Assembly: GCA_023548195.1 (NCBI GenBank)
Contig: JAJHZJ010000399.1
Location: 5,647,100-5,711,099, forward strand
Source: Bettongia penicillata ogilbyi
Taxonomy: Eukaryota > Chordata > Mammalia > Diprotodontia > Potoroidae
Direction of reading: 5' to 3'
DNA: 64,000 nt
The translations under genes were made by a program, and so were the position numbers. Positions 1-12,010 of the stretch are shown in pieces. The notes under the pieces were generated by a model. It ran no database searches, was not told the DNA's origin, and saw nothing but the letters and a program-made list of their open reading frames with translations. The stretch's first letter is position 1. Every line of letters starts with the position of its first letter.

Positions 1-830
1 TGCGAGACTACATGTTTTAATGTTTTTTTCTTTCATTACTGAGAAGTGGGAGGGAAACGAAGGTAAATTTTAACTGATTAAAAAGGATAAAAATTAATTG
101 TAATAAAAATAAGTTAACATACTTGGACTCCAGAGAAAATTAATCTTTAGCAGGTTGAAAAAGAAGGAAGAAAGGAAGGAGAACATTACAGATTTTAGCA
201 GCAATACTGTAAGGATGATCAACTGTGGAAGACAACTACTCTGAACAAGACATGGTCTAAGAAAAATCTAAAGAAACATGATGAAAAATGCTATCCACTT
301 TAAGAGAAAAAACAGAACTGCAAATACAGATGGAAGAATATTTTTTTTTACTTTCTTCATTTTCTTGGCAGGGTCTTGTCTGTTTTCCCTTGCAGCATGA
401 TTAAAATGGAAATATATTTTACATGACTTCACATGTAAAATAAGTATCACATTGTTTGCCTCTTCAAATAAAGAAGAAAGACTACAAAAAGGGAAGATAA
501 TTTCATAAAATGTAACTTGGGCCTTGAAATTAAAAAAAAAGATGAAATGGGAAGTATTTAACAAAATAAATTTTAAAAATATAAAAAGAAAATGAACAAA
601 AGCAATTACGTGTAATACTGTAATAATAGTTTGGTTTCTAGAAGGGGCAAGTCTTATGTATAAAGTGTTCTAAAATTTTGGCAATTAAAATTTTCTCTCT
701 TAGAAGGCTCATATAAAAAAAAAAACAGTGATTTTCTAAAGACAAAGGGGTAAAAATCATGGAAAAAATCAACACATAAAATATACTCTAGAGGAGATCA
801 AAGAATTCATGGTTGCAATTATGCTACAGT
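1..830. other. AT-rich sequence with no recognised feature
   Basis: No repeat family or coding signal could be recognised by eye. The only open frame on the minus strand (268-564) is AT-driven, Phe/Ile/Lys-rich and has no domain-like composition. Confidence 0.4.
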
Positions 831-841
831 GAAAAACTCAC

Positions 842-990
842 TGATTCTGGGGTCAGATTACCTGGGTTCATAACTCACCTGTGATGCTCACTATCCATAT
901 GCCTTTGCACAAATCCCTTAGCCTCCAAGTTCCTCAGTTTCCTTAATAGTAAAATGAATGGTTTAACCTAAATACCTTCTGAAGTTTGTT
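842..990 (+). repeat. MIR/THER-type CORE-SINE fragment
   Basis: The order of landmarks matches the sense strand of a MIR-class SINE: a 'ggggtcagattacctggg' box, a 'tcccttagcctcc' stretch and a 'cctcagtttcctta' segment followed by 'agtaaaatgaatgg'. It is diverged and lacks the tRNA-like head. Confidence 0.7.
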
Positions 991-999
991 GCAGTCCTA

Positions 1000-1629
1000 C
1001 ACCACTGATCCTACATCCCATAGGTCTATAGATTGGGTAAGTGCCATAGATATTTGAAAATTACCTAGAAAAATGGAAAACCAGAGAGGATTCTGGGAAG
1101 ATGGAAAGAGTAGGCCAGAAAACTCCAGGTTTTTAAGATTTTCCCCACAAAAGACATAAAATAGTGCCTCAGGCCTAACATAGAGAGGCAAAAATAAATA
1201 AGAGTAAGGGCACAACAAAGGTTCACCTGGGACAGTAGAAGATCTGAAGAAAATCCCCAAAAGAGGTTTGGTTCCTGTGAAGAATAAAACCTGCAGGATA
1301 GGTCCTAGCTCTGATTAAACAACGTGCAGCAAGGCAGGGGGGAGGCTGGGTTGGGATGCTGCCTTGGTCCCACCCACCAGAACTTTTATCCTTGGCATAG
1401 TGAGGGGAGTTGGACATCTGAGCCAGGGAAAATCAAGGGTACCTCTTCTGACAAGAAGTGCCATTCAGAGTGCTGCCAAGACAGAGCAGGGGCAAGAAGG
1501 AATAAGAACATGCCAGGTAAGTGCAGAAGCAATACAGTGTGGAAGATTCTGGATGTGGGCACTTACAGGAGGTTGGAGGTCTTTGTTCCAGTTCCAAGAC
1601 AGAGAAGTTAACAGAAGATATGAGGCCAG
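1000..1629. other. unassigned interval, possibly eroded L1 5' UTR
   Basis: Locally richer in G and C than its surroundings and lying directly upstream of L1 ORF1-like sequence, so it may be an old L1 5' UTR. Overlapping plus-strand frames of 95 and 157 codons (1324-1611 and 1364-1837) run through it; the second ends in ORF1-like lysine-rich sequence, so neither is read as a host gene. Confidence 0.3.
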
Positions 1630-2036
1630 AGGAACCAACCGCTATATCCCAAAACTAGAGGTGATTGCAAAAATTAAGTTACTACTATTACTACAAAAAA
1701 TGCAAAGGAGAAAGAATCCAACCATAGATAGTTACTCTGGGAATAGAGAAGACCAGTGTTCATTTTCGGAGGGGGATAATGAAATAAAGAAAACTTCTGC
1801 TACCCAAAAGAGTAATGAATTCATAGAAAAACTTTAAAAAAATCAAATGAAAGAGATGAGGAAAAACTAAAAAGAAATAAAATAAGGAAGAACAATTTAG
1901 GAAAAAAAGCAAAAGATTCTGAAAAATAAAGTTAATCAACTAGAAAAGTAGATCCAGAATCTTAGGGAAAAAAATGAATCCTTGAAAATCAGAATGGGCA
2001 GAAGGGTCATGGAACCAAGAGGATTTATTAAAAGTA
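1630..2036 (+). mobile_element. old L1/HAL1 ORF1 fragment
   Basis: A lysine, glutamate and asparagine-rich stretch that translates, with several breaks, as coiled-coil-like ORF1 sequence ending in a 'NESLKIRMG'-type motif. It is more diverged than the HAL1 copies further on. It abuts a second L1 5' end at about 2037, where a 'ttgcttgagctctcccc' promoter-like start and 'tctagagcagcag' appear. Confidence 0.5.
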
Positions 2037-2820
2037 GGGACTTGCTTGAGCTCTCCCCAAACCCCTCCAAATAGCTTTAGAATGACTCTAAACAAATTCT
2101 AGAGCAGCAGAGTCAGCAAATTTTGAGTGATGCAAGAAAATCATAAAAAAAAACAAGTCAACTGCTTGCTAAAACAGATTCCCTCAAAATATGGAAGAAA
2201 ATAAAACATTAAAAAATAGACTAGGCAAAGAAGGTCCAAAAAGTCAACAAGGAGAAAAATGCCTTAAAAAACCAGAATAAATCAAATGCAAAAGGAGGTG
2301 CAAAAGGTCATTGAAGAAAATAATTCCCTAAAAGTTAGGATGGAACAAATGAAAGTGAATGACTTCATGAAAAATCAATAAATTATAAAATGAAACTAAA
2401 AGAATGAAAAAAAAACAGAAGACAGTGTGAAATATCTCATTGGAAAAACCACTCACCTGGAAAAGAAATCTAATAGAGATAATTTAAACATTATTGGACT
2501 ACCTGAAAACCAAGATCAAAAAAGAGTAGTCTAAACATCACTTTTCAAGAAATTGTCATGCAAAACTCCCCACATACCCTAGAACCAGAGGATAAAATGG
2601 AAATTGAAAAAAAATAATTCACCAATAACCTCCAGAAAGTGATCCTCAAAGAAAATTCCTTGGAACATTGTAGTCAAAATCCAGAGTTTCCAGATCAAGG
2701 AAAAAATATTGCAAGCAGCCAGAAAGAAACAATTCAAGTATTATAGAAACAGAATCAGGATAACAAAAGATTTAGTAACTTCTACATTAAGGGTTTGGAA
2801 TATTTGAAAGAAGATATTCT
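2037..2820 (+). mobile_element. HAL1-A, 5' part (interrupted by HAL1-B)
   Basis: Starts with L1-type 5' UTR sequence (the 'acaaattctagagcagcag' landmark) and jumps to ORF1 at about 2125, so most of the 5' UTR and the ORF1 start are deleted. The ORF1 remnant shows the region before the RNA-recognition domain ('YLIGKTT' type) and 'IGLPEN' at about 2490. Stops and frameshifts are frequent. It breaks off at 2820 where HAL1-B inserted, and resumes at 5697. Confidence 0.7.
2806..2820 (+). repeat. left target-site duplication of HAL1-B
   Basis: The 15-mer gaaagaagatattct occurs here and again, identical, at 5697-5711, on both sides of HAL1-B. The host sequence (HAL1-A ORF1) is continuous if one copy and the insert are removed. 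Confidence 0.9.
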
Positions 2821-3518
2821 GGTGGAGCCAAGATGGTGGAGTAGAAATATGTACCCAAAAAGTTCTCCTGCATAGCCCATAAAATACCTGTACAAATGGA
2901 ATCTAAATAAATTCTAGAGCAGCAGAAGCCACAGAGTGAAAGAGATTTCCAGCCCAAGGAAATCTAGAAGGCTGACAGGAATGATCTAAAGCAGTGGGCA
3001 TGGAGGAGCACAGCCCAATGTATACCATGTGGCACAGCAAGGAAAGAACCCTTAAGAGGCTTCAGGGAGCCACTTGTAGCATTTCCCAGATTGCTCAATC
3101 CACAAATGCCAAAGACAACTTCAAAGATCAGTGAGAAAGCTCTTTAACTCAGGAGAAGTGAACACAGACTGAAATGCCTGCAGCAGTCACTGAAGCAGCA
3201 ACATTCATTTCTGGAGCCCTCCCCGCTAAAGGCACTTGGAGAATTAAGCAGCTGATCTAAATCTCAGCCATGAGTAGTGGCCCTGGACTGAGGAGAAGCA
3301 CTGGCATGGTGGAGCTGGAGGCAGTGGTGGAGAGGGAATTCTACACACAGATTCTGGACAGAAAATTTTTGGTTGTTTCCATAGCAGTGAACAGGCCTGG
3401 AGAAGAGTAACTCCTCTCTCTTGATTGTGCTATTTTTGAGTAACTGAGAAGTTACAGGTTCCAACAGCATACTCTCTTCTTGACACAGAAACCCAAAGTC
3501 AAGTAAGTGGCTGAGAAA

Positions 3519-4605
3519 ATGCCCCAAAAGGGGAAAAATAAGACTATAGAAGACTACTTTCTTGGTGAACAGGTATTTTCTTCTATTCTTTTGAATGAGG
3601 AAGAACAATGCACATCATCAGAGGAAGTCAAGGTTTCTGCATCCAAGACCCCCAAAACAAATATTCAATGGTTTAAGGTCATGGAAGGGCTCAAAAAGGA
3701 CTTTGAAAATCAAGTAAGAGAGGTGGAGGAAAAATTGGGAAAAGAAATGAGAGTGATGCAAGAAAATCATGAAAACTGAGTCAACAGATTGCTAAAGAAG
3801 ACCCCCAAAATGCTGAGAAAATAACACCTTTAAAAATAGGCTAACTCAATTGGCAAAAGAGGTGTAAAAAGCCAATAGGCAGAAGAATGATTTAAAAATC
3901 AGAATTAGTCAAAAGGAAAAGGAGGTTGAAAAGATCACTGATGAAAACAGTTCTTTAAAAGCTAGAATGAAACATATGGAAACTAATGACTTTATGAGAA
4001 ACCAAGAAATTACAAAACAGAACCAAAAGAAGGAAAAATTAAAAGATAAAGTGAAATATCTCATTGGAAAAACAACTGACCTGGAAAATAGATCCAGGAG
4101 AGACAATTTTAAAATTATGGGACTATCTGAAAGACATGATCAAAATAAGAGCCTAGACATCACCTTTCATAAAATTATCAAGGAAAATTACCCTGATATT
4201 CTAGAACCTGAGGGCAAATATAAATATTGAAAGAATTCACAAGTCATCTTCTGAAAGAATCCAAAAAGAAAAGCTCCTAGGAATATTGTAGTCCAATTCC
4301 AGAGTTCCTAGGTCAAAAAGAAAATATTGCAAGCAGCTAGAAGGAAAAAAAATTCTAATATTGTGGAAATACAATCAGGATAACAAAAGACCTAGCAGCT
4401 TCTACAGTAAGAGATTGAAGGGCATAGAATATGATACTCCAGAAGTCAGAGGAACTAGGATTAAAACCAAGAAGCACCTACACAGCAAAACTGAGTATAA
4501 TACCTCAGGGGAAAAATGATCATTCAATGAAATAGAGGACTTTCAAGCATTGTTGATAAAAAGACCAGAGCTAGATAGAAAGTCGGACTTTCAAACATAA
4601 CAATC
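3519..4605 (+). pseudogene. HAL1-B ORF1 (RNA-binding coiled-coil protein), decayed
   Basis: The product would be an L1 ORF1-type nucleic-acid chaperone: an N-terminal basic start (MPQKGKNK), a long heptad-rich coiled coil, an RNA-recognition domain opening near 'NFKIMGLSE', and a C-terminal domain with 'LLIKRPEL'-like sequence near 4555. The ATG at 3519 aligns with the start used by the other copies. The frame stops at 3777-3779, reopens at 3967-4230, then breaks again. It is not translatable as one protein. Such proteins normally trimerise and coat L1 RNA in cytoplasmic particles. Confidence 0.8.
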
Positions 4606-4744
4606 AAGAGAAGCATGAAAACATAAACAAGAAAGTGAAATCATAAGGAATTTACTAAATTTGAGCTGTTTATATTCTTACATGGAAAGATAATATTTGT
4701 AACTCTTGAAAATTTTCTCAGTATTTGAACAGTTGGAGGGATTA

Positions 4745-4860
4745 TACACACAAACATACACACACACACACATATATATATACATATACACATATTTTTA
4801 TATATGTGTATGTGTATATACATATATGTATATATACATATATGTTCATATAGACAGAGA
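4745..4860. repeat. CA/TA/TG microsatellite in HAL1-B
   Basis: A mixed run of CA, TA and TG dinucleotides just downstream of ORF1. Other HAL1 copies carry a dinucleotide run at the same relative position (12880-12965, 26966-27013, 30615-30668, 61100-61166). Confidence 0.85.
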
Positions 4861-5696
4861 GCAGAGGAAAAATTGAATAGGAAAGGATGATATGTAAAAC
4901 ATAATATTAAGGTGTGAGAGGGGAATATATTGTGAGGAGAACAAAGACATGGAATGAGCAAATTGTCTCTCATAGAAGAGGCAAGATAAAGCTTTTTCAA
5001 AGGTGAAGGAAAGAGGGGAGGTGAGAGGGAAAAAGTGAATCTTACTCTCATCACATTTGGCTTAAGGAGAAAATAACATGCTCAATCAATTTGGTATGAA
5101 AAATCTATCTTTCACTACAGGAAAGCAGAGGAGAAGGGAATAATTGAGTGGGTGATGATAGAAAGGAGAGCAAATGGGATGAGGCAGTTATTAGAAGTAA
5201 ACCCTTTTGGGGAGGGACAAAGTCAAAAGAGATAATAGGATAAATGGGGGACAGGATAGGATAGAGGAAAATATAGTTAGTCTTACACAACAAGACTATT
5301 ATGGAAGTCTTTGGCAAAACTACACATACGTAGCCTATGCTGAATTGCTTGCCTTCTGAGTGGGGACAAATGGGGAGGGAGGAAGGGAGAGACGTTGGAA
5401 CTCAAAGCCTTAAGAATGAATGTTGAGAATTGTTTTTGCATACAACTGGGAAATGAAAAGTACAGCTATTGGGGTATAGAAATCTATCTTGCCTTACAAG
5501 AAAAAAAAGAAGATGAGAATAAGGGAAGGGAGGGGGTGTGATAGAAGGGAGGATAGATGGGGGAAGGGGAAATCAGAATGCATGCACTTTGGGGTGAGGT
5601 AGGGGAGAGATAGGAAGAACATTTGGAACTCAAAATTTTTTGGAAATGAATTTTGAAAACTAAAAATAAATAAACCTAAAAAGAAGCATAAAAATA

Positions 5697-6835
5697 GAAA
5701 GAAGATATTCTGAAGGTCAAAGAAGCTAGAATTAAAACCAAGAATCACCTGCCCAGTAAAATTGACTATAATCCTTAAGGGGGGGAAATGAACATTCAAT
5801 GAAATTGAGAACTTTCTATCATTCTTGACAAAAAGATCAGAGCTGTACTGATAATTTGACTTTCAAATAGAAGAATCTAGAGAAGCATGAAAAGGTGAAC
5901 AGGAAAGAGAAATCATAAGGGTCTTATTAAAGTTGAACTGTTTACATTGCTACATGGAAAGATAATATTTATAATTCATGGAACTTTTCTCAGGATTTGG
6001 GTAGTTGGAAAGAATACACTTGTGACACAGGGTGAACTGAATATGAAGGAATAACATCTAAAAATAAAATTAAGGGGAGAGAGAGAAATGTACTGTGAGA
6101 AGGAGAATCAAAAGATAAAATGGGGTAGACTCACATAAAAGAGGCAAGAAAAATGATTTCACAATGGAGGGGAAGAGTTGTGAGGTGAGATGGAATCTGT
6201 GAAACTTACTCTCGATAAATTTGGTTTAAGGAGGGAATAACATACACTCTCAATTGAATATGAAAATGTATCTAACCCTAGAGGAAAGTACAGGGGAAGG
6301 GGATTAAAGAGAAGGGATAGCAAAAAGGAAAAGGGAATAATCTGAACCAAACATTTTCAGGAGGGACAGGTGAAGGAAAGAACAGAATAAATGGAGGAGT
6401 GATAGGATGTAGAAAATGTAATTAGCCTTTCACAACATGAGTATCATTGAAGTGTTTTACATAAATACACATGTATAACTTATATTACATTGTCTGTCTT
6501 CACGTGTGTGGGTGTGCAGGAAGGAAGGGAGAATCAAAGTTTTAGAAATGAATATTAGAAACTGTTTTTAAATGCAAATGGGAAATAAAATATACAGTCG
6601 GTGGGGTGTAGAAATCTCTCCTGCCCTATAGGAAAATAGAAGGGAAGAGGATAAAAGAAAGGGAAGTGTGATAAAAGGAGGGCAGATTGGGGAAAGCGAT
6701 AATCAGAAGGCATGTCATCTTGGGGTGGATGGAAGGGAGAGATGAGGAGAATATTTGAAACCCAAAAATCTTGTGGAAGTGAATATTGAAAACTAAAAAT
6801 ACATTAATAACAAGCAAAAAATAGAATTGGCAAGG
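5697..6835 (+). mobile_element. HAL1-A, 3' part
   Basis: Starts with the right TSD copy (5697-5711) and continues the ORF1 C-terminal region broken at 2820 ('ctagaattaaaaccaagaa' at about 5729). Then comes the usual HAL1 3' region: the 'gtgagaggg' block, two purine-rich modules, and an end near 6800 in 'gaaaactaaaaatacatta'. It is more diverged than HAL1-B, consistent with being the older host. Confidence 0.85.
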
Positions 6836-6921
6836 AGAAACTTGCAAAGTTATAAGAGAGCAAGATATACATTCATACACATATGAATACATATATATAT
6901 ATATATACATATATGTACATA
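6836..6921. repeat. AT-rich spacer with (TA)n
   Basis: A short TA/CATA microsatellite at about 6876-6921 sits between two HAL1 copies. Confidence 0.7.
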
Positions 6922-7925
6922 ATAGAAGACAATGTGAAACACCTCATGAAAAAAAGTGATCTAGAGAGCAGATCAAGACTAGAAAATATATGAATCTGAA
7001 TACCTTCAAGCTATTATCAGAACAATTAATCTTGACACAATAATATAAGAAATAAATAAAATTGTCTTTAAATATTGGAATAAGAGGGGAAAGTAGAAAT
7101 AGGAAAAAAAAATCCTTTGATCACTGCTTGAAGGAGGGCTTATAAGGAAAACCCATTATGGGCAAATTCTGAAACTTCCAGGTCAAGGATAAAATATTAT
7201 AAGCAAAAAGAAACAAACAATTAAATATGGTGGTCCTGCAGTAAGCACCACACAAGGCTTAGCAGTGGCAACACTAAAAGACAACAGATCTTTCAATGCT
7301 TTATATTAAAGAACAAAAGAAATGGGATTTTATCCAAAAACAGCATTCCCACCTAAGCAATAATCCTGAATGAAAAAAGTACATTTTTAATGAACTGTCA
7401 GACTTTCAGGACTATGTCAAAAAAAAAAAAAAACAAATCTAAAATTAATAGATGGTTTGACATATAAGAGTCGAGAATTATAAGACACTTACCAAAGACT
7501 AATTATATGTATATAATGTATGTGTATGTGTATTTATATGTATATGTATATAAAAGTATACTTTATTCATACCTATATGTAAATGTATCTGCACTTATTT
7601 TTAGTCTTCTGGGAGAGGGAAGGAGGAAGATGGAAAATGAACAAAGTAAAAAGTTCAGAGTAGTGAACAAAAGAAAACTCACTAAGAAGCAAAGAAAAGA
7701 TGGACAGCTCAACCCAACTCAATATTTATTGCACAAACTTTCTTGCAATGGAAATTTATTACTCTACACTTTGAATCCTCCCTTATGTTCTGCTGTGCGT
7801 ATAACATGATTTGTTTTATTCTTTTCTTATTATGTACTTAAGGTCAATATTTAAGTTTATTTTATGTTATTTTTCTTTTCTCTATTGTGTATTTAATTTT
7901 TGCTACTTAAATCTTAAAGAAAAAA
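6922..7925 (+). mobile_element. ancient HAL1/L1 ORF1 3' half and 3' UTR
   Basis: Translation shows a weak ORF1 signature: 'EDNVKHL' and 'LESRSR' near 6930-6990, and a 'ttccaggtcaaggataaaat' relic of the 'SQVKEKIL' region near 7170. It is followed by a pyrimidine-rich AT tail. It is clearly older than the neighbouring copies. A TG/TA microsatellite occupies about 7506-7590. The 100-codon frame 7507-7809 arises from this microsatellite and the 3' UTR. Confidence 0.6.
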
Positions 7926-8077
7926 GGGAAAAATGAAAAAGTGGATTGAATGTTTCAGGTGGTAGAATCCTGTCCATTCAAGAAAGAACAAAATAACAAT
8001 CCCTCCTTTCATGTTTTGTTAGTTTTGCATAAATTGATTATGTTGAATCAGAACAATAATATGAGTCTGAATTAGGA

Positions 8078-8700
8078 AGTCATTGTGCTGACCTCATTGT
8101 TGTATATGCCTGTGAAACCTGGACAGTCTATGAGTGGCAAGCCAAAAAACTGAATTGCTTCCCTTTGAGCTGTCTTAAGAAGATTCTGAGAATCACCTGA
8201 CAGGATAAGGTACCAGACACTGAAGCCCTTGCTGGAGCTGAACTGCCAAATGTTCAAACTATGCTTCAGAGAGTGCAACCCCCAATGGGCTGGCCATGTT
8301 GTTTGATTACAAAATGCATGCTTTCCAAAACTCACATGGAGCAGGCAATCGCATGCTGCTCAGAATAAGCAATACAAGGACACTCTCAAGAACCTTGGAT
8401 TTGACTGTTTAACATGGGAGACACTGGCACAGGACTATTCAGCATAAGTGTGCCCACATCAGAAAAAATGTTGTGTTCTACGAGCAAAGCACAATTGAGA
8501 TAGCATAGAGGAAGTGTAGAATGAGCAAATTTGAAGTATCCATCCCAAATGTTCACACTGACTGTCTGTGTTCAGTCTGTGGTAGAGCATTCAAGATCAT
8601 ATTGGTCTTACCAACCACATTTGGACTGAAACTTCGCTTTATCATTGTGATGTCATTTTGGTCATCTCTGAGAATGAAGGGAAACAATCAACCAACCAAT
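8078..8700 (+). mobile_element. RTE-like non-LTR retrotransposon, 3' end of ORF2
   Basis: Translation with several frame breaks gives the C-terminal part of a LINE reverse-transcriptase polyprotein: 'VVYACETWTVY' near 8100, 'LRIT' and 'DTEALAGAELPNV' near 8215, 'WAGHVV' near 8295, 'YKDTLKNLGFD' near 8375, and a terminal zinc-finger-like 'CSVCGRAF' near 8572. The 3' end 'tgatgtcattttggtcatct' resembles the tail of the RTE-mobilised SINEs at 26030, 48410 and 55140. Heavily mutated and 5' truncated. Confidence 0.75.
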
Positions 8701-8885
8701 ATGTGTGTGTGTATGCACACACACACCGATACACACATATAAATACATATATAGATATGCACATATAAACGTGCATATATATTTATATATGTACACATAT
8801 ATATATACACATATTTCCACACACATATCCACACATATATGTATACACATTTAAGTCTGTGCATGCATATATATAGAGAGAATGA
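8701..8885. repeat. CA/TG/TA microsatellite at the RTE 3' end
   Basis: A compound run of TGTG, CACA and TATA begins directly after the RTE 3' end (caaccaaccaat) and probably grew from its simple-repeat tail. Confidence 0.85.
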
Positions 8886-9269
8886 GATAGATATAATATA
8901 CTATAGATATTGTTGTTATGTATTTATTGTGGGATTAATTACAGGAAAAAGAATAATAGTCTTTCTGAAGTTCCTCTATACTTTGACTTTCAAAATATCA
9001 TTTACTTATCATGTCAACACTTCTAGTGTTTATTATTTTACAATTAACATATAACAAAATGGTTACAGAAATTATGATGTCATAGAATATTAAATATTTT
9101 GTAGGTAATCAATTAGTAATTGTATTCAATTAATTTTCCCTATTTTTCGATTAAGCATTTTATAATCAATTCTACACATAGAAAGACTGTAGAATTAACT
9201 TTTAGGTATTACCAGGTTTAATATATGAAATGGTAGTAGCAACAAGAAACAAAAGACTTTTCATTCCTC

Positions 9270-9800
9270 ACATTCATGTGTAACACCTCATTAACTTCTA
9301 TCTTCACCTTTGCAATAGCCCATGGGCAATTCCTCTGGCCTCCATTTTTTTCTTCCTTTACAACACTGTTAAATTCATCTAGGTTGTGCAGAGACCTAGT
9401 CATATCATTGTTCTACTTAAAGCCCTTAACTATCTTCCTAATATCTACAAAACAAATTCCTAATTTCTTAGATTAAGTATTAACTCCTAAATTAAACCCC
9501 TCTGCAATGAGGGTACCACCGTCCCTTCCAACCTAATCTCATACTATAGTTTTGTTTTGGTTTTTTCCTGGATGTGTATTGTACTTAAATCAAAACATAA
9601 CAATTAACCATTTTGCACATACCAATGCACTCTCATCTTTATCAGACTTTGTTCATTACCTGGTACCAGTGTGAAATACAAATTCTTCTTCCACACCATC
9701 AACCCCAAGGCATTACACTTAAATACATTTACACATATACTTTACTTATTGAATTTCTGTTCATCTTTTAAAGTTGAGCTCAAATGTCATTCATTCACAT
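9270..9800 (+). repeat. L2 LINE 3' region
   Basis: Contains L2 3'-end landmarks in order: a 'cctagtcatatcattgttctac' equivalent near 9395, 'accctcaaccccaaggc'-like sequence, and 'catcttttaaagttgagctcaaatg' near 9763. Strongly diverged. Confidence 0.6.
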
Positions 9801-9944
9801 GGCCACCACCATAGTTTGAGTTATCAACACTTCTCATCTGAAATGAAAAACCAGAAAGTTATAACTATAATCATCAGGAAAAATCATTGTCTGCTAATGC
9901 CTGCCCATTATGGTGCTTTGTATAGCCCAACACTGCTACTTGCT

Positions 9945-10080
9945 AGTTATGTGATTTGGACAATTCACTTAGCTTGTTTGAGTCGCAATTTGCTCATCAG
10001 CAGAATAGTTACTATATTTATCCTACCTACTTCATAAATTTTTTATGATGATTAGATGATGAGACAAAGTGATTTATAAA
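9945..10080 (+). repeat. MIR fragment
   Basis: Sense-strand MIR landmarks: 'ctagttatgtgatttggac', then 'cacttagcttgtttgagtc', then a region matching 'cctacttcataaa'. Confidence 0.65.
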
Positions 10081-10082
10081 TT

Positions 10083-10195
10083 TAATTCCACAAGCATTTA
10101 TTAGATATCTACTATGCCAGGAACTCTGCTAGGCACTGTGGACACAAAGAGAAATGCAAACCCGTCCTGCCTTTAGGTATTTTATGATAAAAACT
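10083..10195 (-). repeat. L2 3'-end type fragment
   Basis: The stretch 'agcatttattagatatctac' followed by 'tgccaggaactctgctaggc' is the antisense of the widespread mammalian L2 3' end. Confidence 0.65.
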
Positions 10196-11190
10196 GCAAA
10201 GTCTTTTTTGAATATAATGGGATTGATGTCTCATTGATATCATAATTAGAGGAACTTAATATGTGTTTACCAGTATTTATCCCACTGTATCTGTAGGAAT
10301 CCCAAATGTATCTGTAGGAATATGTGTTTGGGGTAAAATACTTTCAATAATCATACTTGTTTTCCCTCCCAGGAGAGCAGTATAAGGAGTTTGGAATACT
10401 AATGAGACAACTCAAATAACCTAATGCTCAGAGTTTGAGATTAAATCAATATAATCCTTAAAACAAACTGTCCTCTCAAACTGATTATTGAGTGACAGCT
10501 GGTCTCAGACAACTCTTGACAAACTTAGTCTAGTTTAGGTATTCTATTACTGATGTTAAAGAAGAAAGGATCTCATAAAACCATCAGATGATAGTTTATT
10601 TTTATCATCATAGCAAGGTCGTAATGCCAGAGTACATAGGTGAAGGTGAATTCAGTCCATTCCTCCCCCTTCCTTTAGATAAAGCTATGTAATGCTCATT
10701 TCATGATAAAAGTAAATAAAAGAAGTTAACATGAACAAAGTTAATATTATATCAAAACATATATGAATGGATTCTACACACCATTTGTTTTCTAGATGAG
10801 TTCTTAAATCTTGAGGCAGCTCAACACAAAGGTAAACGCCATGCACAAGTCACTCTGTTCAGGAAAAAGCAAATCTCATTATGCCATTTTAATGGCGTTC
10901 TCTTCCAAAGCTTCATTAGTTTCTACATTTCTTCCTAGGCAGCTCAGCCTCACACACTTTTCAGACAGAATATTAGCTGTTGAGAAAGACTAAAACTCAG
11001 AAGGATAATGCAGTATGGACTTCTTTGCCTTTCAAGGCACATACCAGAGAACAATTCCCTTTGTCCTCTCACATCAATACAAGAGTGATTATTGTTGAAG
11101 AGACTATGAAAGGCTATTATAATTTATGTTTTGACAAGATTGATAATTTCAAAAGATGATAGGATCATAGACATGATCAAAAGGGAATTT
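10196..11190. other. no recognised feature
   Basis: Unique-looking AT-rich sequence. A 60-codon frame at 10811-10993 has no recognisable character. Confidence 0.4.
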
Positions 11191-11194
11191 CAAG

Positions 11195-11335
11195 GCCATT
11201 TTTGATAACCTTCTAAATTTATACATGACAAAGATCAAAGTATCACCCAAGGTCACACAGATAATGATTAACAGAGATAAAATTCTAAGTCAGATCACTT
11301 GATTTCCAAATACAGTATTCTTTACATAGCATGAA
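11195..11335 (-). repeat. MIR fragment
   Basis: The antisense MIR signature 'cccaaggtcacacagataatg' is preceded by an eroded 'tttatacatgacaaagat' stretch. Confidence 0.65.
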
Positions 11336-11339
11336 GGCA

Positions 11340-12010
11340 GACACAGGAAAAAAATATTGAAAAAAAGTTTGGAAAATGCAACTTGACATTAAGAAATGAA
11401 ATCACCCTAAAAACTATAGTTTATTCACAAACCTCATATTTTTGCCTATTGAGTATGTTAGGAAGGAAGTCATAGAAGGTTGGATAGTCCAAATTTCCCA
11501 CAAAATAAAATCAATAATATCTTACATATGAGAAAATCATAGTCACTCATATGGTACTTATTGCAGAGTCAACTGTTTGTGTGCATTGAAATTACTGACA
11601 ACATAAATATAAATCTACATTAAATCAATGGTCAAGTTAATATCAACAGTGGAAGAATGGAAGAAAGAAAGGAAAAAAGAAAACAAGGGAGATTAGATGA
11701 AGACACTGTACAATTACAATAGTTTTGACCCCATCTACTTTAAATAGCCATTGATTCTAAAAAAATCAGAAATGGATAAAAGTCAAGGTATCTATTCTGA
11801 TGATGAATCTTTCTTAGATTCATTCAAATATCATAAAAAAACAACCAAAATCAGGAAGCTGAAAGAGTTCAGAGATTTTCTAAGCAATTAAATAACTGAT
11901 GAGCTTGCCTATCAGGAATACAAGGTAACCCAGGGTAATATAATATAGAGAATAAGCTGATTTTGAAAAGAAAAGAAAAACTAAAACACCTCATAGGGAT
12001 GGAAGGTGGG
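11340..12010. other. no recognised feature
   Basis: AT-rich sequence without identifiable repeat landmarks or a plausible gene. Confidence 0.4.

Larger units (their letters stand above)
2821..5696 (+). mobile_element. HAL1-B, full-length ORF1-only L1 derivative
   Basis: Begins with the L1-type start 'ggtggagccaagatggtgg'. A 5' UTR of about 700 bases is followed by a decayed ORF1 (3519 to about 4605), a CA/TA/TG microsatellite and a purine-rich 3' region with repeated GGGAAGGGAGGG-like blocks. It ends in 'aaaactaaaaataaataaacc' and an A-rich tail. No reverse-transcriptase or endonuclease sequence lies between ORF1 and the tail. Length (about 2.9 kb) matches the other complete copies here (29790-32533 and 60280-63095). 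Perfect 15-bp TSDs flank it, so it is a complete L1-machinery insertion into HAL1-A. Confidence 0.9.

Noticed and set aside
1364..1837. 157-codon open frame as a host gene
   Set aside because: It runs from an L1-like 5' UTR into L1 ORF1-type lysine-rich sequence, with no conserved domain and a shadowing overlap at 1324-1611.
5494..5799. Hydrophobic Phe/Leu/Ser-rich minus-strand frames throughout the window as membrane proteins
   Set aside because: They are complements of the purine-rich HAL1 3' modules; the same pattern recurs at every copy (for example 29001-29313 and 6159-6350).
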